Of a stretch of 64,000 bases of DNA, positions 62,615 through 64,000 are shown piece after piece. The position numbers and the translations under genes are program-made. The stretch is from Choristoneura fumiferana (taxonomy: Eukaryota > Arthropoda > Insecta > Lepidoptera > Tortricidae). The notes under the pieces were generated by a model. The model made no database searches. It saw only the letters and a program-made list of their open reading frames with translations, and was not told the origin of the DNA. Position 1 is the first letter of the stretch. Each line of letters opens with the position of its first letter. Where the stretch lies: positions 2,930,638 through 2,994,637 of the forward strand of contig NC_133486.1 of NCBI RefSeq assembly GCF_025370935.1. Direction: 5' to 3'.

Positions 62615-64000
62615 TTCGGTTTTACGGGATGACCGTAAAAGTAAAAATTTGGAATTGAAATAAAAAATACAAAAAGATTTCAAAAAACCAATCTTAATAT
62701 TATTATTTGAAAAATAAATTTCTAAGACATGTCCGGATTTTTTGAAGAGCTCTTTTCGTTGCATTAAATTTTTTAAGCAATTTTGTCACTAGTAGAATTT
62801 TACGCTAGCTGTATTCAAAATCAGGAAGTACGCGCAGCATAAAGACAACTCTGATCTCTTACGGATAATAACCGGTAGATAAATTTGGTGATGCGAGTGT
62901 ACACATTTAAATTCCATAGGGAAATCCAAGCTTATGCTTAATTAGGAGAAAGAGATGCAAGCGTATCGGCCACGTCGTTCAAGGTCATATTTTCTATCTT
63001 CAAGCCCTGTCCAAGATTGCACTATCCAGTGTCTATATAACGTCCTTGGGGATCTCGGTAAGAGTGGATAGTTGTAGTTTATTAAAATTTTGTTTCTGTG
63101 CTCATTATTGTTTGGTGGATTATAAACACACAACAAATTAACGTAATAGTATTTAGCAAGTGGTACGCATGAAGGTCCTGCTCTTCATTTTAAGTCAGAC
63201 TTGTTGCTGTATGAGCCTAGTGCCCTTTGTCTTTCTCTTAAAGAAAGACACTGAAAAAATAAGTCGTTGAATAGAAAGCAAAACCTATGACCCAACCTAA
63301 CCGACCATACGTAATATCTCTTAGTAGTCTGCAGTGTTGCCAGGTCCCTGTTTTTATAGGAGATCTCCTGGTTTTAGAGTGTTGCTCCTGTTCTACTGTA
63401 TTTTTTAACAATCTCCTGGATTTTAGAAGTTCACTTGTAAAATTAACCATACAACTACAAAGTTCTTATAGTGAGTGCAAGACAGCCTTAAATTGGTTAA
63501 ATCTATGCCACAGTTTCTAAATGAAACTAAGAGAGCTAATGAATTTATGGTCGTTTCAAGGTTTTTAGTGTAAGGCCTTTAATTTTATTGTAGTGTGTAA
63601 CATCTGTGTCACTTTGAACCTTAGTAACAAAAACACTTTCTTTGCAGATGAGACATATAGGTAATAAAGAATTGTACCTAAAAGTAATTGATGCTTAGTC
63701 TTTAAGTAAGCCAATTAGTCTATTCTAGCTTCCATATTCAGAAACTTATATTGGTTACTTAAGTTAAATAGATATTTTATATGAGCTGTCGGTGATAGGA
63801 TTTAAATACTTTTAAATCACTAAATTACTTTGAGTTATGCAGCTAGAGAAATTTGATTTATATAGCTTGTTACTTTAAATAAATTACCTAAATTTAACCA
63901 AGTTAATATTATATTTTTACTTTTAAGTAAATTTATGTAGTTGAAAAACTAATATTCATCCTTTGTTAATAATAAATCATAAATTAAATAACCTATGGAA
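62615..64000. other. AT-rich non-coding sequence
   Basis: No gene, tRNA or repeat boundary recognised. AT-rich with several TTAAGTAA-like stretches after 63650. Confidence 0.45.

Noticed and set aside
1..64000. CRISPR array, bacterial operon or prophage signals.
   Set aside because: No regularly spaced repeats with unique spacers were found. Introns, telomeric TTAGG and eukaryotic retroelements show animal DNA.

Overview
The window is animal nuclear DNA, almost certainly from a moth or butterfly. The signs are GT-AG introns, (TTAGG)n insect telomere repeats hosting SART/TRAS-type R1-clade retrotransposons, lepidopteran-style Helitron ends, tRNA-derived SINEs, a piggyBac relative and an integrated densovirus. 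It is a mosaic of a few conserved host genes and a very dense mobile-element load. There are two N gaps: 17621-17720 (exactly 100 N, so probably of unknown true size) and 55163-55433.

Layout. 1-3009: non-coding repeats, including a 2.3-kb TIR-flanked element. 3010-17620: a telomere-type block in which TTAGG runs alternate with non-LTR retrotransposons. On the + strand are a 3' stub, a nearly complete 6.6-kb SART-like element (6600-13161) and a second diverged SART-like copy (13177 to the gap). On the - strand are two deletion derivatives sharing a 650-bp leader. 17721-45600: the host-gene block. It holds the 3' exons of a GRAF-type RhoGAP ending in SH3 (+), Tsc1/hamartin (-), a broken THAP-domain gene (-) and the mitochondrial flavoprotein AIF/AIFM1 (+). 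MITEs, Helitrons and LINE remnants fill the introns and spacers. 45600-55162: SINE, MITEs and an endogenous densovirus (promoters, NS and VP regions), interrupted by LINE-like sequence that itself carries a nested Ty3/Gypsy retrotransposon with 174-bp LTRs. 55434-64000: inverted-repeat elements, a LINE remnant, a 657-bp element with 8-bp target duplication, a nearly full-length piggyBac transposase gene with indels, and a 0.5-kb near-perfect palindrome ending in tRNA-like sequences.

How parts relate. GRAF and Tsc1 converge; the THAP remnant and AIF diverge from a shared 680-bp spacer. The GC-rich exons of GRAF, Tsc1 and AIF repeatedly change frame at G/C runs while protein similarity continues, which points to assembly error more than to gene death. 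The mobile elements are layered: LTR element inside LINE-like sequence inside virus, and MITE inside inverted repeat. That gives relative ages. All identifications are by reading motifs; no database search was run.
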